Positions 42,458-51,409 of a stretch of DNA of 64,000 bases are shown here, piece after piece. Both the position numbers and the translations under genes were made by a program. How positions within the stretch are numbered: position 1 is the stretch's first letter; each line of letters opens with the position of its first letter. The stretch is from JBKECP01 sp047974765. Lineage in GTDB: Bacteria > Pseudomonadota > Gammaproteobacteria > Pseudomonadales > Halieaceae. A model generated the notes under the pieces. That model ran no database searches. It was not told the origin of the DNA and saw only the letters and a program-made list of their open reading frames with translations. The DNA lies in assembly GCA_047974765.1 (NCBI GenBank), contig JBKECP010000009.1, positions 186,001 to 250,000 of the forward strand, in the 5' to 3' direction.

Positions 42458-45400
42458 TGCGTTGGCTCCACTTTCTCCGCTGTGTGTCGGTGGCCAAGAC
42501 GGTCAAAAAAGAGATAAACCACCGGTGTGGTGAACAGGGTCAGCACCTGGCTGACCAACAGTCCACCCACCATGACAATGCCCAGAGGCTGGCGCAGTTC
42601 GGCACCGGAACCACTGGCCAGCATCAGCGGCAGAGCGCCAAATAAAGCGGCCAGAGTGGTCATCAGGATGGGTCTGAAACGCAGTATGGCTGCGCGATGA
42701 ATAGCCGCTCTGGGTGACAGGCCCTGTTTACGCTGGGCCTCAAGGGCAAAGTCCACCATCATGATGCCATTTTTTTTGACCAGACCAATCAGCAGCACAA
42801 TGCCCACAACCGAGATCATGTCCAACGCCCGTCCGCTCAGTAGCAGAGCCAGCAGGGCGCCGACCGTAGCCGACGGCAAAGTGGATAAAATTGTGATCGG
42901 GTGAATGGTGCTTTCGTAAAGGACACCGAGCACGATGTACATCGTCAGTACCGCCGCCAGAATCAGCCATAGCGTATTGGACAGTGAATTGCGAAATGCC
43001 GCTGCCGCCCCCTGAAAGGAAGACTCAATAGTCGCAGGCATCTGTAGCGCCTGTTGAACATCTTCGATGGCTTTAACGGCATCACCCAACGAGACACCTG
43101 GGCCAGGATTAAATGACAGGGTTGTGGCCGGAAACTGGCCCTGGTGGTTGATCAGCAAGGGTGCTCTACGCTCACGGATAGTGGCTACGCTGGATAAGGG
43201 CGTAGGTGTGCCGTTGCTGGCGGTAACAAAAATTTGTCGCAAACTGTCGGGGCTGCCAAACAGGCGCGGATCCACTTCCATAATGACGCGATACTGGTTG
43301 GACTGGGTAAACAGGGTTGCAATCTGGCGTTGACCGAAAGCGTTGTAAAGGGTATCTGCAATATCGGTAACATCCAGTCCCAGTCGTGCAGCGGCATCCC
43401 TGTCGATATCGACATAGGCCTCCACGCCCTGTTGCTGCAAGTCTGCAGCTACATCGCTCAGTTCCGATCGCGCATTGAGGGCGTCAACCAGTTGCGGCAC
43501 CCATTCGCGCAGCAGATCGCTGTCGAGGGTCGTCAGGGTGAATTGGTATTGGGTGCGGCTGACTCTGTCCTCAATGGTCAGCTCCTGCACGGGCTGGAAC
43601 CAGGCATTGATACCCTTAATCTCAGCTGCTTGCGCACGCAGGCGTTCGATAACGCTGAAAATACTCTCTGAGCGTTCATCGTGAGGTGGCAGATTGATAA
43701 AAAGACGGCCGCTGTTAATGGTTACGTTAGTTCCGTCTACACCAATAAAGGAGGACAGGCTGTCGATACCTGGATCTTCCAGTAGTGCCACCGCCAGTTG
43801 TTGCTGGCGCTGGGCCATGGCACTGAAGGAAATATCCTGGGGTGCTTCGGTGACTACCTGAATGACACTGGCATCCTGTGTGGGGAAAAAATCCTTGTCC
43901 ACAGCCAGGTAGAGTCCACCTGTTAGCGCAATTGTCGCCAGCATGACCATCAGGGCCGGGCCCTGATGGTCCAGCACCCAGTTGAGACTATGGCCGTAGC
44001 GACTGATGAGGCGGCTTAAAAAATCCTCTTTATCATCATTCGGTGTTGTGTGCAGCATGCGCGCGCACATCATGGGGGTCAGTGTCAGTGATACCACCAG
44101 TGAAATGGCAATCGCCACGGCCAGTGTGATGGCGAATTCATGAAAGAGGCGGCCAACCACGTCGGGCATGAACAGCAGGGGAATCAGCACGGCAATGAGT
44201 GAAAAAGTCAGTGAGGTGAGGGTAAAGCCAATTTCAGCGGAACCTTTTAATGCGGCGTTCATCGGTGACTCACCCAGTTCCCGGTGGCGGGCCACATTTT
44301 CCAGCATTACGATGGCGTCATCGACGACAAAGCCTGTAGCGATAGTCAATGCCATCAGCGTAAGGTTGTTGATGGAAAAATTCATCAGGTACATAAAGGC
44401 AAAGGTGCCCACTAAAGACAGTGGCACAGCAATGCTGGGGATAATTGTGGCGGCTGCACTGCGCAGGAAAACAAAAGTCACCATCACCACTAAAAAAATG
44501 GCAAACAGCAACTCGTTCTGGGTGTCGTGTACCGATGCGCGGATACTGTGAGTGCGGTCCGTCAATAAAGTGACGTCAACTGAATCCGGCAGGGTGGCTG
44601 TCAGCTGTGGCAGCAGTTGTCGCACCCGGTCAGTTACCTCGATTACATTGGCACCTGGCTGGCGCTGTACATTCAGTAGCACCGCAGGCTGTTCGTTGGC
44701 CCAGGCTGCCAGAAAACGATCTTCAGCACCATCGACAATGGTTGCCACATCACCCAGGCGCAAGGGAGCACCGTCCTGATAGTTGACAATCAGTTCCCGG
44801 TAATCCTTTACCGAGCGGATCTGGTCATTGGCGTCGAGCATGGTGCTGCGGGTTGGTCCGTCAAAACTGCCCTTGGGTTGGTTGACATTGGTGGCGGCAA
44901 TTGTCTGACGTACGTTGTCCAGGCTGAGGCCATAGGAGGCCAATGCCATCGGGTTGACCAGCACCCGCAAGGCGGGCCGCTGACCGCCAGCCAGGCTGAC
45001 CATACCCACACCGGACAACTGGGCGAGCTTCTGGGCCATACGGGTGTCGACCATATCGTGTACTTCTGGCAATGGCAGGCTGTCAGAGCTGATGGCCAGT
45101 GTCAGAATGGGGGCGTCAGCCGGATTGACTTTGCGGTAGATCGGCGGTGTGGGCAAATCGTTGGGCAACAGATTCTGGGCTGTATTCATGGCCGCCTGTA
45201 CCTCTTGCTCGGCCACACCCAGATCCACATTCAGGCCAAATTGCAAGGTAATGACCGAGGCTCCACCGGAACTGGTGGATGACATCTGCCTGAGTCCGGG
45301 AATCTGGCCCAGGTGACGTTCCAGTGGTGCGGTAATGGTGCGGGCAATGACATCGGGGCTGGCGCCGCTTTGAAAGGTGAAAACCTGGATAATGGGATAA

Positions 45401-45525
45401 TCCACCTGTGGCAGTGCCGCTACCGGTAGTATCCGCCAGGCAATCAGGCCCGCTGCCAGAAAGGCCAGCATCAACAGTGATGTGGCCACCGGTCTGAGAA
45501 TAAAAAGTCGGGAGATATTGCTCAT
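42454..45525 (-). CDS. mdtB: RND multidrug efflux transporter, MdtB-like
   Basis: A 1023-residue RND pump paralogous to its downstream neighbour. It starts Ile-Ser-Arg-Leu-Phe-Ile-Leu-Arg-Pro-Val-Ala-Thr-Ser-Leu-Leu-Met, the typical cytoplasmic tail of MdtB, and has the Gly-Phe-Val-Val-Asp-Asp-Ala-Ile proton-relay motif near residue 400. The ATG at 45525 is preferred over an in-frame start at 45717, which would add 64 non-conserved residues running into the adaptor gene. Only 10 bases separate it from the adaptor stop. It likely forms a heteromeric pump with the MdtC-like protein. Confidence 0.92.
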   Translation of the reverse strand: MSNISRLFILRPVATSLLMLAFLAAGLIAWRILPVAALPQVDYPIIQVFTFQSGASPDVIARTITAPLERHLGQIPGLRQMSSTSSGGASVITLQFGLNVDLGVAEQEVQAAMNTAQNLLPNDLPTPPIYRKVNPADAPILTLAISSDSLPLPEVHDMVDTRMAQKLAQLSGVGMVSLAGGQRPALRVLVNPMALASYGLSLDNVRQTIAATNVNQPKGSFDGPTRSTMLDANDQIRSVKDYRELIVNYQDGAPLRLGDVATIVDGAEDRFLAAWANEQPAVLLNVQRQPGANVIEVTDRVRQLLPQLTATLPDSVDVTLLTDRTHSIRASVHDTQNELLFAIFLVVMVTFVFLRSAAATIIPSIAVPLSLVGTFAFMYLMNFSINNLTLMALTIATGFVVDDAIVMLENVARHRELGESPMNAALKGSAEIGFTLTSLTFSLIAVLIPLLFMPDVVGRLFHEFAITLAVAIAISLVVSLTLTPMMCARMLHTTPNDDKEDFLSRLISRYGHSLNWVLDHQGPALMVMLATIALTGGLYLAVDKDFFPTQDASVIQVVTEAPQDISFSAMAQRQQQLAVALLEDPGIDSLSSFIGVDGTNVTINSGRLFINLPPHDERSESIFSVIERLRAQAAEIKGINAWFQPVQELTIEDRVSRTQYQFTLTTLDSDLLREWVPQLVDALNARSELSDVAADLQQQGVEAYVDIDRDAAARLGLDVTDIADTLYNAFGQRQIATLFTQSNQYRVIMEVDPRLFGSPDSLRQIFVTASNGTPTPLSSVATIRERRAPLLINHQGQFPATTLSFNPGPGVSLGDAVKAIEDVQQALQMPATIESSFQGAAAAFRNSLSNTLWLILAAVLTMYIVLGVLYESTIHPITILSTLPSATVGALLALLLSGRALDMISVVGIVLLIGLVKKNGIMMVDFALEAQRKQGLSPRAAIHRAAILRFRPILMTTLAALFGALPLMLASGSGAELRQPLGIVMVGGLLVSQVLTLFTTPVVYLFFDRLGHRHTAEKVEPTQ

Positions 45526-45535
45526 GGTGATCTGG

Positions 45536-46822
45536 TCAAGAGGCGCCGCGTGGTGCCCGGCGATCTTCGCCGGGCGGTGGTCCGCGGCGCTCACCCTCCG
45601 GGCGGCCCCGGGGTGGCTGATCTGCTGTATTTTGTTTGATGGTCTCCCTGACAGAAGCTGCCGTGTCACCTGTGGCGGGATTAACCGTAACATCCCTGCC
45701 GTCACGCAAACGGTCAAGTCCTTCCAGTACGATCATCTCACCGGCTTCCAGACCGCTGTTAATAGCTACCTGATTGTCTGAGGATGCGCCCAGTGTCACT
45801 TCGCGCAGGTAGGATTTATTGTCTTCAATAACATAAACATAGCTTCTATCTGTGCCGTACTGAACTGCGTCAGAGGGTACGGTAACAACGGATTTGAGCG
45901 TACTCAGGCGCAGTTGCACATTGACAAACTGGTTGGGGAAGAGAGCGTTGTCGGTATTGTCAAAATGTGCGCGCACCCGCAAAGTGCCGGTGCTCAAATC
46001 AATCTGGTTGTCCAGTGTTGTCAATACGCCGCTGGCCAGTATCTGTTGTTCACTGCGATCAAAAACCTCCACAGTCAGTTTTTTGTCACCGCCAAAGGCA
46101 CGGCGCAGTGCCGGTACATCCACTTCCGGTACGGTAAAGTTAACGGCAATGGGCTGTAATTGGGTAATAGTGACAATACCTTCGCTGTCGCCACTGGTCA
46201 GCAGATTGCCCTGGTCAACCTTGCGCAGACCAAGTTTGCCGGAAATGGGTGCCTCGATACGGGTCCAGGATAATTGCAGACGGGCATCTTCAACCTGGGC
46301 CTGGTTGGCCCGCAAGGTACCTTGCAGCTCATTGACCAGTGCACGCTGATCACTTAATTGCTGGCGGGCAATGGAATCCTGTTGCCACAGGGTTTCATAC
46401 AAAGCCAGATCAGTACGGGCGTTGTCGAGCTTGGCCTGGTTTTGTTGTAGTTGGCCCTCGGCCTGTTCCAGTTGAGCCTGGTAGGGCAGGGGGTCGATCA
46501 GTGCCAGCAAGGTGCCCTTTTTTATCTCGGCACCTTCTTCAAAAGCCAGTTCTTCCAGTACGCCATTAACGCGGCTGCGCACAGTAACTGTATTCAGGGG
46601 CGTGACAGTGCCGATGGATTTTATCTGCAGGTTCAGGTTGCCGAGGCTGGCGGGCTGGGCGCTGACCACGGCGGGTTGCCGGAAGGCTCTGCGCCAGTCC
46701 TCAGGCGCTTTCGCCTGTGGGCTGGAACTGATCAGATGCCAGCCACCGCCAACCGCAGCGGCGATAGCGACAATAATCAGCAAAGGTTTGCGGTATCTGA
46801 AAGACGTGGAGAGTTCAGTCAT
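45536..46822 (-). CDS. mdtA: RND efflux periplasmic adaptor, MdtA-like
   Basis: A 428-residue membrane fusion protein that links the RND pumps to the outer-membrane factor. An N-terminal membrane anchor is near 13-30. The lipoyl/hairpin architecture follows: Thr-Val-Thr-Pro-Leu-Asn-Thr-Val-Thr-Val-Arg-Ser near 72-83, coiled-coil arms near 110-170, then the return strand with Ala-Pro-Ile-Ser-Gly-Lys-Leu-Gly near 192-199, a beta-barrel and a membrane-proximal domain. The C-terminal 40 residues are disordered, rich in Arg, Gly, Pro and Glu. It is the first gene of the operon; the 390 bases upstream contain a repeat (47025-47200) and no regulator gene. Confidence 0.93.
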   Translation of the reverse strand: MTELSTSFRYRKPLLIIVAIAAAVGGGWHLISSSPQAKAPEDWRRAFRQPAVVSAQPASLGNLNLQIKSIGTVTPLNTVTVRSRVNGVLEELAFEEGAEIKKGTLLALIDPLPYQAQLEQAEGQLQQNQAKLDNARTDLALYETLWQQDSIARQQLSDQRALVNELQGTLRANQAQVEDARLQLSWTRIEAPISGKLGLRKVDQGNLLTSGDSEGIVTITQLQPIAVNFTVPEVDVPALRRAFGGDKKLTVEVFDRSEQQILASGVLTTLDNQIDLSTGTLRVRAHFDNTDNALFPNQFVNVQLRLSTLKSVVTVPSDAVQYGTDRSYVYVIEDNKSYLREVTLGASSDNQVAINSGLEAGEMIVLEGLDRLRDGRDVTVNPATGDTAASVRETIKQNTADQPPRGRPEGERRGPPPGEDRRAPRGAS

Positions 46823-47024
46823 AGTCAGGGTAGCATATTGATATAGTCAGCGCGTTACTGTAGGTGAGAACTGTGTGGATAGGTACCGGATTTACACTAC
46901 TTTACCTTGATGATATTCAGAGCCACAGGATTTGAAAGATTTTATCTGATGTTGTTGAGGGCGGGCGATCAGATACGCTGGTATTGCCTTGATGGCTCGT
47001 TTGAGCCCGTATGGTTAACGGGCT

Positions 47025-47200
47025 ATATATCAACCTGGCCATCAAATAGATGAATCCCTCACTATTTGATGGTTGCCCCTGAAAATCAGCGGAATTTGTG
47101 AAATTCCTTGGTTTTTATGGACTCACGCAGACTTACCGCCTGCGGCGGCACATTCATGTGCCGCTTATTCATTTGGCTAAAAGCTTGTCGGCTTAATAAT
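47025..47200 (-). mobile_element. MITE-like multi-hairpin repeat, copy A (diverged)
   Basis: Read on the minus strand it follows the same order of elements as the 49727-49903 copy: TTAAGCCGACAA end, a perfect GCGGCACA/TGTGCCGC hairpin (47145-47164), a perfect GGAATTT/AAATTCC hairpin (47091-47107), and a perfect 11-base CCATCAAATAG/CTATTTGATGG hairpin (47039-47072), then a diverged GGTTGATA end. An extra AGCCCGT/ACGGGCT hairpin lies at 47004-47024. It sits between the S9 peptidase stop and the mdtA promoter. The rest of 46823-47212 has no gene. Confidence 0.7.
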
Positions 47201-47212
47201 CTGAGCAGCCCG

Positions 47213-49690
47213 CTATTCAGGCTTCAGGTTTGCCTCCATTAGCCGGAAAATACGCCGGTATTCATCCAGCCAGGATTCGGGGTTGCTAAAGCCGTGACCA
47301 TCCAGTGGGTAGATAGCCATTTCAAAATCCGGTTTTTTCAGCTCCAGCAGGCGTTGCACCATTAATACCGAATCCTGGAAAAAAACGTTGTCATCCTGCA
47401 TGCCAGAGGCAATCAGCAGCGGATTTTTTAAACCGGCAACATGGTTAATCGGTGAGCTGCGTTCGTAGGCCTGGGGATCAATCAATGGCGTATTGAGAAT
47501 GCGGCGGGTGTAGTCATTTTCATAGTGCATCCAGTCGGCGACCGGGCGCAGGGCCGCACCGGCGGCAAAGGCATCTGGTGTCCGAAACAGTGCCATAAAG
47601 GTCATAAAGCCTCCGTAGGAGCCACCATAAATACCGACTCGTTTGGCATCGACCTGATAGTTTTTGACCAGATAATCAATGCCGTCCAGGTAATCTTCGA
47701 GTTCCGGGTGCCCCATATTGCGATAAATGGCTGTGCGCCAGTTGCGGCCATAGCCTTTGGAAGCGCGATAATCCATATCCAGTACGATATAACCGGCTTC
47801 GGTGAGTAGAGTGTGAAACATGAACTCACGAAAATAATAAGGCCAGCCCAGGTGGGCGTTCTGGGTATAGCCTGCACCGTGGACAAACATGACTGCTGGC
47901 CAGGATTTGGTCGCATCATAATTTTTGGGCAGATAGAGTTTGGAATAAATAGGGCGGTCAGTGTGAGAGGACGGTACCTCGATAATGTCCGGTACTGTCC
48001 AGTCAATATCGGCGTAGCGTTTGGATACGGTATGAGTGAGCTGGCGTACCGGGCCGCTGCCATTGCTGCTGCCAATATAGAGATCGGCGTGACGGTCAAT
48101 ATAAGAACGCAGGATCAGCAGCCTGTCACCTTCGGGTGAGAGTACGAAACTGCTGACACCATCGAGGTGACTGATCTGCTCCAGTTTGCTGTACGCTGAA
48201 CCGTCAGATACCAGGCCGTCAGATGCCAGGCCGTCAGATGATAGTGCAATGCGGTAGATTTGATAATTGCCAGGATGAGTGCGGTTGGCAACAACATAGG
48301 CATAACGACCATTGCGATCAATTTTGGGTTCGCGCACAACAAAATTGCCACGACTGAGCTGTCTGGCTTTGCGCTCGTCAATCTGTTTCAGATAAAAATG
48401 GGCATAGCCGCTTTCTTCAGATAGATACCAGAGTGTTTTGCTATCTGGCAGCCAGCCAAAATCATTGTATTCCCAGTTGATCCAGGCACTGTCTGTCAGG
48501 TGGTGCTGAAGCCGGAGTTGTGTGTGGCTGTCTGCGGGGGTGAGTGTGGCCAGCCAGCGATCCTTGAAATCATTGGCAATAAACTGAATGGCAAGATTTT
48601 TGCCGTCTGCACTCCAGATCAGCTGATGGATACTGAGACTGCGTATATCTGGCGCTTTGAGCGCTGCCTCCACCTGCTCGCGGTCAGCACCATGATCAAC
48701 ATGCCATTCAAGAGCAGACTTGCGCAGTGCAGTCAGAGGGTCTTTGTCGATAGCCGGTAGCGAAGTCAAATCCACTGTATGAATTTCACTGTTGTTCAAA
48801 TTAACCAGCAGCAGTTTTTGTGGCGCTTGGATATCGCGGCCAACCCGGGTGCGAACCTCGCGCACAGCGATATAACCATCGGCGGTGACATAGTTGGGCA
48901 TACTGGCTTTGCGACCTTCACTGGTATCAGTATCGGCATTGCTCACCACCAGCGCCAGATAGTCAGCGCCGGGCGCGATTGCCCGTTGCAGTACTTTGTA
49001 GGTTGTGCCCAGATAAATAGTACTGGCTTGTCGGGCGCGCCTGGCTTGCTGTTGTGCGCTGATTTTATTGCGGCGTCTGGTTTCAACAACAGTGGTGTAT
49101 TTGCGTAGTTGGTGCGCGCGCAGAGAGTCGAAACCCGGTTCGGTTTCAGGGTCGTCCTGCAAACGCAAATCAGTGATTTGTTGTAGGGTTTTTGTGGTTA
49201 GTGAATAGGCATGGAACTGTGCTTCACGTTCAAATAACAAGCGGCTGCCATCACTTGAAAAAAGCAACTGGCTTTCTTTGGCAGTGCTACGGGTGAGTCG
49301 TTGCACCTCACCACTGGCGGATTGCTTCAGATAGATGTCTCCCTCCCAGAGCCATGCCTGCCAGTGGCCTGTGTGCGAGTAGACTGTATTGGAGCCTCCA
49401 TCGTGAGGTGGTTCTGTCGGATCGATACGCTCAGCATCACCGCCGACAAGAGGCTGGCGATAGAGATCGCTGAAATCTTCCCCCTGGCGTTTTTGTCGGT
49501 AATAGACGCTCTGGCCATCATCAGCCCAATAGGGTGAGGCGGGGGCATTGCCGATCCAGTCCGCATCGGACATGATCAGCTCCAGCGTAGGCTTTTCTGC
49601 TGTTGAATAAGGCGCTGCCGAACCTGGTACCGCCGTGCCAGTCAGATAAAACAGCAAGCACAAAGAAAAAAGAGAAAAACGGCTGTTCAC
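47213..49690 (-). CDS. S9 family serine peptidase (prolyl oligopeptidase / dipeptidyl peptidase IV-like)
   Basis: An 825-residue exported peptidase. The GTG at 49690 with GGAG 6 bases upstream starts a good signal peptide (Phe-Ser-Leu-Cys-Leu-Leu-Phe-Tyr-Leu, cleavage near Gly-Ser-Ala-Ala); a longer frame up to 49840 runs through the adjacent repeat and is rejected. The N-terminal half is a beta-propeller-like region. The C-terminal hydrolase has the nucleophile in Gly-Gly-Ser-Tyr-Gly-Gly near residue 685, an Asp in Gly-Met-Gln-Asp-Asp-Asn, and a His in Leu-Asp-Gly-His-Gly-Phe. It probably degrades oligopeptides in the periplasm. It is bracketed by two copies of a MITE-like repeat in opposite orientation. 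Confidence 0.9.
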   Translation of the reverse strand: MNSRFSLFSLCLLFYLTGTAVPGSAAPYSTAEKPTLELIMSDADWIGNAPASPYWADDGQSVYYRQKRQGEDFSDLYRQPLVGGDAERIDPTEPPHDGGSNTVYSHTGHWQAWLWEGDIYLKQSASGEVQRLTRSTAKESQLLFSSDGSRLLFEREAQFHAYSLTTKTLQQITDLRLQDDPETEPGFDSLRAHQLRKYTTVVETRRRNKISAQQQARRARQASTIYLGTTYKVLQRAIAPGADYLALVVSNADTDTSEGRKASMPNYVTADGYIAVREVRTRVGRDIQAPQKLLLVNLNNSEIHTVDLTSLPAIDKDPLTALRKSALEWHVDHGADREQVEAALKAPDIRSLSIHQLIWSADGKNLAIQFIANDFKDRWLATLTPADSHTQLRLQHHLTDSAWINWEYNDFGWLPDSKTLWYLSEESGYAHFYLKQIDERKARQLSRGNFVVREPKIDRNGRYAYVVANRTHPGNYQIYRIALSSDGLASDGLVSDGSAYSKLEQISHLDGVSSFVLSPEGDRLLILRSYIDRHADLYIGSSNGSGPVRQLTHTVSKRYADIDWTVPDIIEVPSSHTDRPIYSKLYLPKNYDATKSWPAVMFVHGAGYTQNAHLGWPYYFREFMFHTLLTEAGYIVLDMDYRASKGYGRNWRTAIYRNMGHPELEDYLDGIDYLVKNYQVDAKRVGIYGGSYGGFMTFMALFRTPDAFAAGAALRPVADWMHYENDYTRRILNTPLIDPQAYERSSPINHVAGLKNPLLIASGMQDDNVFFQDSVLMVQRLLELKKPDFEMAIYPLDGHGFSNPESWLDEYRRIFRLMEANLKPE

Positions 49691-49726
49691 GGCGGTCTCC
49701 ACAGATTTATTAATGGCCGCTGGCGA

Positions 49727-49903
49727 TACTATTAACCCGACAATAATTATTGTCAGGTTAATAGGGCGGCACAGGTAGTGTCGCCCATTGGCGTAGCCAA
49801 TGTAAGCCCTTGACTGGCGAGGAAAGTCACACTTTTTCACAGCCAGGAAAGGGCGGCAATTAAATAGATCAACGAGACCTATTTAATTGCCGGGTTAATA
49901 GTA
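49727..49903 (+). mobile_element. MITE-like element with terminal inverted repeats, copy C
   Basis: A 177-base element bounded by CTATTAACCCG at the left and its exact complement CGGGTTAATAG at the right, each flanked by TA, which fits a TA target duplication. Inside are a 15-base near-perfect hairpin TTAACCCGACAATAA/TTATTGTCAGGTTAA (49732-49761), a GGGCGGCAC/GTGTCGCCC hairpin with one mismatch (49764-49786), ATTGGC/GCCAAT (49787-49801), a nested GCCCTT-CTGGC/GCCAG-AAGGGC structure (49806-49854), and a perfect 13-base GGCAATTAAATAG/CTATTTAATTGCC hairpin (49855-49891). It codes for no transposase, so it would be non-autonomous. It lies 36 bases upstream of the S9 peptidase start. Confidence 0.75.
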
Positions 49904-50064
49904 CGGACTTTTGTTGTGCCACGGGGCTTTTTTGTAAAATCGTGATTGTGAAATTATGACGGTGAATCGTGGCACTGTGATAGAGCTGATGCCAGAACGG
50001 CTGTGCCAGTGGTATATTGTGCACCAAAGAAACTGTATGGCTGCCAGAATTCAAGGGTTAACGC

Positions 50065-51117
50065 ATGACAAGTAGTACAGATGATTTACGCATTCGCAAA
50101 ACGAATGAGCTGATGTCCCCGGAAAGTATTATCCATGATATTGCTGTTTCTGATGCGGCGGCTGATACAGTGCAGCAGGCGCGACGCAGCATTCACAATA
50201 TTCTCACGGGTGAGGATGATCGTTTATTGGCTATTGTTGGCCCCTGTTCTATTCACGACCCCGCCGCCGCCAGGGATTATGCCAGTCGCCTGCGGGCGGC
50301 GGCAGACAACGTGATGGATGATGTTTTTGTGGTAATGCGGGTTTATTTTGAAAAGCCGCGCACCATCGTTGGCTGGAAGGGACTGATTAATGATCCGGAC
50401 CTGAACAACACCTTCCAGATTAATAAGGGGCTGCGACTGGCGCGCCAATTGTTGCTTGACCTGGCCAACCTGGGGCTGCCCACAGGTACTGAATACCTGG
50501 ATCTAATCAGTCCCCAGTATATTGCTGATCTGGTCAGCTGGGGCGCTATCGGTGCCCGTACGACTGAGAGCCAAACTCACCGTGAGCTGGCTTCGGGCCT
50601 GTCATGTCCTGTTGGTTTTAAAAATGCGACTGACGGTGATATTCAGGTGGCTATCGACGCTATCAAATCTGCCTCCCAGCCGCATCATTTTCTGTCAGTT
50701 ACCAAGCAGGGGCACTCGGCCATTTTCCAGACAGCAGGCAATGAGGATTGTCATGTAATTTTGCGCGGTGGCAAACACCCCAACTACGATATGTTCTCGG
50801 TCGATGATACCGGTGTCATGTTGGGTAAAGCCGGTTTGCCTGCGCGTATCATGATTGATGCCAGCCACGCCAACAGCCGTAAAATACCGGCTCGTCAAAT
50901 TGATGTGGTGCGTGATATTGCCACGCAGGTAAGTCGGGGCAGTCGCAGTATTTTTGGTGTGATGATTGAAAGCAACCTGGTGGCGGGACGCCAGGATGTG
51001 GTTTCGGGTCAAGCTGCCACTTATGGCCAGAGTATTACTGATGCCTGTATTGGCTGGGAAGATACCGACAGGCTGCTGACTGAACTGGCGACAGCGGTGC
51101 GCGCACGGCGCCATTAA
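50065..51117 (+). CDS. aroG: 3-deoxy-7-phosphoheptulonate synthase (DAHP synthase), class I
   Basis: Condenses phosphoenolpyruvate and erythrose 4-phosphate, the first step of the shikimate pathway. The 350-residue length and sequence fit the AroF/AroG/AroH type: Val-Gly-Pro-Cys-Ser-Ile-His-Asp near 58-65, Arg-Val-Tyr-Phe-Glu-Lys-Pro-Arg-Thr near 92-100, Gly-Ala-Arg-Thr-Thr-Glu-Ser-Gln near 162-169, Pro-Val-Gly-Phe-Lys-Asn near 182-187 and Asp-Ala-Ser-His-Ala-Asn near 263-268 (metal ligands include this His and the earlier Cys). Which aromatic amino acid inhibits it cannot be told by eye; the symbol is for the family. AAGGG lies upstream of the ATG. An inverted repeat GTGCCACG/CGTGGCAC occurs in the leader (49916-49975). 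Confidence 0.93.
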   Translation: MTSSTDDLRIRKTNELMSPESIIHDIAVSDAAADTVQQARRSIHNILTGEDDRLLAIVGPCSIHDPAAARDYASRLRAAADNVMDDVFVVMRVYFEKPRTIVGWKGLINDPDLNNTFQINKGLRLARQLLLDLANLGLPTGTEYLDLISPQYIADLVSWGAIGARTTESQTHRELASGLSCPVGFKNATDGDIQVAIDAIKSASQPHHFLSVTKQGHSAIFQTAGNEDCHVILRGGKHPNYDMFSVDDTGVMLGKAGLPARIMIDASHANSRKIPARQIDVVRDIATQVSRGSRSIFGVMIESNLVAGRQDVVSGQAATYGQSITDACIGWEDTDRLLTELATAVRARRH

Positions 51118-51409
51118 TCCGGCAGGCATTTGCTGCCGCCTGAGACAGTACAAGAATGCGCCGCAGATTCATCTGCATAAACCTGGTGATTCCTCGGTTG
51201 ATTTTATTGTACGACCCGGGGCAAATATGGAGGATTTCTGGAAGGTATATTGGTATATCGTCCGGGAAGTAAAGCTGCGTTTTGATCGGGAGAGTATCAG
51301 GGTGCCTTTTCCTCAGCGCGATGTACATATTCACCCGCATCAAGTCTGAATAAGGGCAAGATCTGGTTTTTTACCAGAGTTTTGTACGAGCAATACGGTC
51401 GACTGTTTT

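Noticed and set aside
49691..49840. N-terminal extension of the S9 peptidase up to 49840
   Set aside because: The extra 50 codons run through the MITE-like element and the GTG at 49690 has a ribosome site and begins a proper signal peptide.
51112..51137. Another solo repeat end or a terminator after the DAHP synthase gene (ATTAATCCGGCAG with a GGCAG/CTGCC hairpin)
   Set aside because: Similarity to the repeat end is short, and the hairpin is not followed by a T-run.
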